A stretch of 6,958 bases of DNA from VRUE01 sp035698885 (GTDB lineage Bacteria; Actinomycetota; Thermoleophilia; Solirubrobacterales; 70-9), in assembly GCA_035698885.1 (NCBI GenBank), contig DASSBJ010000145.1, forward strand, positions 1 through 6,958, read 5' to 3'. A program made the position numbers and the translations under genes. Under the pieces are notes generated by a model that saw nothing but the letters and a program-made list of their open reading frames with translations, made no database searches and was not told the DNA's origin. The first letter of the stretch is position 1; every line of letters starts with the position of its first letter. This document shows positions 5,137 through 6,958 of the stretch, one piece after another.

Positions 5137-5972
5137 TGCGGGCGGAGCCCCGCGCCTTCGCCGCCGGCGAGCGGCCGGTGATCCGCGGCGAGGTCGCGGG
5201 GGAGGGGCCGCCGATCGTCCTCTGCCACGGGATGACGGCGACCCGGCGCTACGTCGTCCACGGGTCGCGGGCGCTGGAGCGCGCCGGCCACGCCGTCGTC
5301 ACCTACGACGCGCGTGGGCACGGCGAGTCCGACCCCGCCCCGCCGGGCCAGGGTTATGGATACCCGGAGCAGGTTGCCGATCTCGAAGAGGTGGTGGCGA
5401 GCGGCCTCGGCGACGGGCGCTTCGTGCTCGGCGGTCACTCGATGGGAGCGCACACGGCCGTTGCCTACGCGCTGCGGCATCCCGAGCGGCTGGCCGGAAT
5501 CGTCGTCATCGGCCCGACCTACGTGGGCGAGCCGGCCTCAGAGGAGACGCTCGCCTACTGGAACGACCTGGCGACGGCGCTGGAACGCGGCGGGGTCGAC
5601 GCCTTCGTCGACTACATCGACCGCAATCAACCCGTCGACAGCGGCAAACGCGACGCTGTGCGGCGCTTCACGCGCGAGCGAATCGCGCGCAACGAGAATC
5701 TCGGCGCGATCGCCGAAGTGCTGCGCCAGGTGCCAGGCGCCCGGCCGTTCGGGTCGCTGGAGGAGCTCGAGTCGATCGCCGTGCCCGCCCTGGTCGTCGC
5801 CAGCGACGACGGGGCCGACCCCGGGCACCCGCGTCACGTCGCCGAGGCTTACGCTGAGCGGATGCCGCGGGCAAAGCTGATCGTCGAGGCAAAGGGGGAG
5901 TCGCCGCTCGCCTGGCAGGGGGGGAAGCTGTCGCGCGAGATCGCCGCCTTCTGCGCGGGGCTGGGCGCTTAG
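5136..5972 (+). CDS. Alpha/beta hydrolase with Ser nucleophile and no canonical C-terminal His
   Basis: A 278-residue alpha/beta hydrolase coupled to the peroxiredoxin by TGATG. Seen: the oxyanion motif CHGMTATRR (30-38), YDARGHGESDP (57-67), nucleophile elbow GGHSMGAHTA (99-108) with Ser102, a short cap with YIDRNQP (160-166), and an acid-side segment SDDGADPGHP (223-232). The terminal region where the catalytic His is expected reads EAKGESPLAWQGGKLSREIA (251-270) and has no His; H231 and H234 lie near the acid loop instead. The fold is clear, but activity and substrate are not. It may be an esterase/lactonase-like enzyme with a rearranged triad, or a non-hydrolytic member. No signal peptide is visible. 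Pairing with the peroxiredoxin suggests co-expression in oxidative stress or in handling of oxidised compounds (inference). Confidence 0.85.
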   Translation: MRAEPRAFAAGERPVIRGEVAGEGPPIVLCHGMTATRRYVVHGSRALERAGHAVVTYDARGHGESDPAPPGQGYGYPEQVADLEEVVASGLGDGRFVLGGHSMGAHTAVAYALRHPERLAGIVVIGPTYVGEPASEETLAYWNDLATALERGGVDAFVDYIDRNQPVDSGKRDAVRRFTRERIARNENLGAIAEVLRQVPGARPFGSLEELESIAVPALVVASDDGADPGHPRHVAEAYAERMPRAKLIVEAKGESPLAWQGGKLSREIAAFCAGLGA

Positions 5973-5993
5973 CTTGGCCGAAGGCAGCTCGAT

Positions 5994-5999
5994 TACGGT
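5994..5999 (+). promoter_or_regulatory. Putative -10 box of a leaderless promoter for the VKOR gene
   Basis: TACGGT is followed by tgcggcg and the ATG at 6007. The distance matches the other leaderless candidates in the window. A TTGGCC lies at 5974-5979, but with a 14-bp spacer it is a poor -35. The VKOR gene could also simply be read through from the upstream hydrolase. Confidence 0.35.
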
Positions 6000-6006
6000 T
6001 GCGGCG

Positions 6007-6438
6007 ATGAGGCTGCCGGCCGAGGGCACGCTGCGGACGATCGCGACCTTCGTCGCGGCGTTCGGCATCGGCGTCGCCACCTACATCGCGATCGCCGACT
6101 CGGGCGGTGGGGCGCCGGTCTGCGTGGCCGGCGGCACCGGCTGCGAGACGGTCGCCGAAAGCGCCTACTCGCACCTGTTCGGCGTCAACATCGCCGTCTT
6201 CGGCATCCTCGGATACGTGTTGCTGCTGGCCGCCTCGCTGCTGCGCGGCGACCTGGCGCGCATGCTCGGCTTCGGCGTCTCGCTGGTCGGCTTCGGCTAC
6301 AGCGTCTACCTGACCTACCTGGAGCTGTTCAAGATCGAAGCGATCTGCCAGTGGTGCGTGGCCAGCGCCACCCTGATGGCGATCCTCTTCTGCCTCAATG
6401 CGATCCGCATGGTCGGCTACGTTGGGAGGCCGGAATGA
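6007..6438 (+). CDS. VKOR-family membrane disulfide-generating oxidoreductase
   Basis: A 143-residue membrane protein of the vitamin K epoxide reductase family. Bacterial VKORs re-oxidise DsbA-like proteins and pass electrons to quinone, replacing DsbB in many actinobacteria. Four hydrophobic segments lie at about 11-30, 58-79, 86-105 and 116-136. The family cysteines are present: a loop pair C39 and C46 between helices 1 and 2, and the redox centre CQWC (C114, C117) at the start of helix 4. The SHLFGVNIAVFGILGY stretch (55-70) with conserved Ser/Gly positions is characteristic. I prefer the ATG at 6007. A TTG at 5974 would add 11 non-conserved residues (MAEGSSITVAA), would start one base after the previous stop, and lies across the putative promoter. 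The stop overlaps the DsbA-like gene by ATGA, so the pair should be made together. No fused thioredoxin domain is present. Confidence 0.9.
   Translation: MRLPAEGTLRTIATFVAAFGIGVATYIAIADSGGGAPVCVAGGTGCETVAESAYSHLFGVNIAVFGILGYVLLLAASLLRGDLARMLGFGVSLVGFGYSVYLTYLELFKIEAICQWCVASATLMAILFCLNAIRMVGYVGRPE
6424..6429 (+). promoter_or_regulatory. Shine-Dalgarno of the DsbA-like gene
   Basis: GGGAGG lies inside the VKOR C-terminal codons with 5 nt to the ATG at 6435. It supports this start, which overlaps the VKOR stop as ATGA, and an independent initiation signal in addition to coupling. Confidence 0.7.
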
Positions 6439-6958
6439 ACGACGAACGCCGCAGACGCCTGCTGCAGATCGGCAGCGCCGCGATCTTCGTCGCCGTCGTC
6501 GTCGTCGCGGTGCTGATCGTGGTCAGCTCCAACGAAACCGACGGCGGCGACACCAGCCTCGAGGACGTCGGCCTGGTGAAGCGCCAGCTGCGCGGCATCC
6601 CGCAGACCGGGCTGACGCTGGGCGACCCGACGGCGAAGGTGACGCTCTTCGAGTACGGCGACCTGCAGTGCCCGGTCTGCAAGGCGTTCTCGGAACAGAT
6701 CGTGCCGCAAGTGATCGAGTCCAAGGTCCGCACGGGCGAGGCGAAGCTCGAGTTCCGCAACTTCACGATCATCAGCGAGGAATCCGTGCCGGCGGGCGCG
6801 GCCGCTCTCGCCGCGGGCCAGCAGGGCCGCGGCTGGAACTACGTCGAGCTCTTCTACCGCAACCAGGGCCGCGAGGCGTCCGGCTACGTGACCGATGAGT
6901 TCCTCACCGAGCTCGCCAGGGGCGCCGGGGTCGCGGACCTCGACCGATGGAACAAGGA
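6435..6958 (+). CDS. DsbA-like membrane-anchored thiol-disulfide oxidoreductase, 3' end beyond the window
   Basis: 174 residues are visible and the frame is open at the window end. The layout is a basic N-terminus (NDERRRR), one transmembrane or signal-anchor helix (about 12-30, QIGSAAIFVAVVVVAVLIVV region), a linker of about 25 residues, then a thioredoxin-fold DsbA-like domain beginning near LTLGDPTAKVTLFEYGDLQC (60-79). The active site is CPVC (C79, C82), followed by KAFSEQIVPQVIE and the inserted helical domain; EFRNFTI (106-112) and AGAAALAAGQQGRGW (120-134) are typical of this group. The cis-proline loop and C-terminus lie outside. The domain should be extracytoplasmic, oxidising cysteines of exported proteins, with the overlapping VKOR as its likely re-oxidant. 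A reductive or isomerase role cannot be excluded from CPVC alone. Confidence 0.9.
   Translation, partial: MNDERRRRLLQIGSAAIFVAVVVVAVLIVVSSNETDGGDTSLEDVGLVKRQLRGIPQTGLTLGDPTAKVTLFEYGDLQCPVCKAFSEQIVPQVIESKVRTGEAKLEFRNFTIISEESVPAGAAALAAGQQGRGWNYVELFYRNQGREASGYVTDEFLTELARGAGVADLDRWNK

Noticed and set aside
5974..6006. TTG start for VKOR at 5974
   Set aside because: It adds 11 unconserved residues; the ATG at 6007 sits just before helix 1 and fits the -10 box. It remains possible but is less likely.

Overview
The window is very GC-rich with dense, tightly packed genes, many GTG/TTG starts or 1-4 base overlaps, and long antisense open frames that are by-products of the GC bias. The protein types (MurT with a Cys4 zinc ribbon, an actinobacterial style of lipid kinase, VKOR plus a membrane-anchored DsbA) point to a Gram-positive, high-GC actinobacterial lineage. 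Thermoleophilia/Solirubrobacterales is my best guess, from family resemblance remembered rather than from any search.

Left block (1-2852, all minus strand): an apparent operon read from right to left. It comprises a small class I SAM-dependent methyltransferase, a YegS/DgkB-like lipid kinase, MurT (lipid II isoglutaminyl synthase ligase subunit, TTG start overlapping the kinase stop) and the first 22 codons of a fourth gene that overlaps murT by ATGA and has a good Shine-Dalgarno. The fourth gene does not look like GatD, MurT's usual partner. Its opening residues resemble another methyltransferase.

Element (2823-2990): the divergent gap between the methyltransferase and the next plus-strand gene is filled by a 168-bp concentric, imperfect palindrome. 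Its 21-nt outer arms match at 20/21 positions and it has an 11-bp hairpin at its exact centre. The left arm runs into the methyltransferase gene and supplies its ATG. This is the least explained structure in the window and looks like a REP/MITE-type dispersed repeat or a very long folded RNA/DNA element.

Middle and right (3028-6958): a membrane-anchored cyclophilin-type prolyl isomerase (+) converges on an epoxide-hydrolase-like alpha/beta hydrolase (-). The latter diverges across 44 bp from a PrxQ/BCP peroxiredoxin (+), which overlaps a second alpha/beta hydrolase (+) by one base. A VKOR-family membrane oxidoreductase (+) follows, overlapping by ATGA a DsbA-like thioredoxin-fold protein that runs off the window. 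VKOR and DsbA form a complete disulfide-introducing pair for exported proteins. With the exported prolyl isomerase and the peroxiredoxin, the right half has an envelope protein-folding and redox flavour.

Four genes have a TANNNT -10-like hexamer ending only 6-10 nt before the start codon, with no Shine-Dalgarno. This suggests that leaderless transcription is common here. No RNA genes, CRISPR arrays, insertion sequences or complete mobile elements were seen, and no gene-free stretch exceeds 300 bases.
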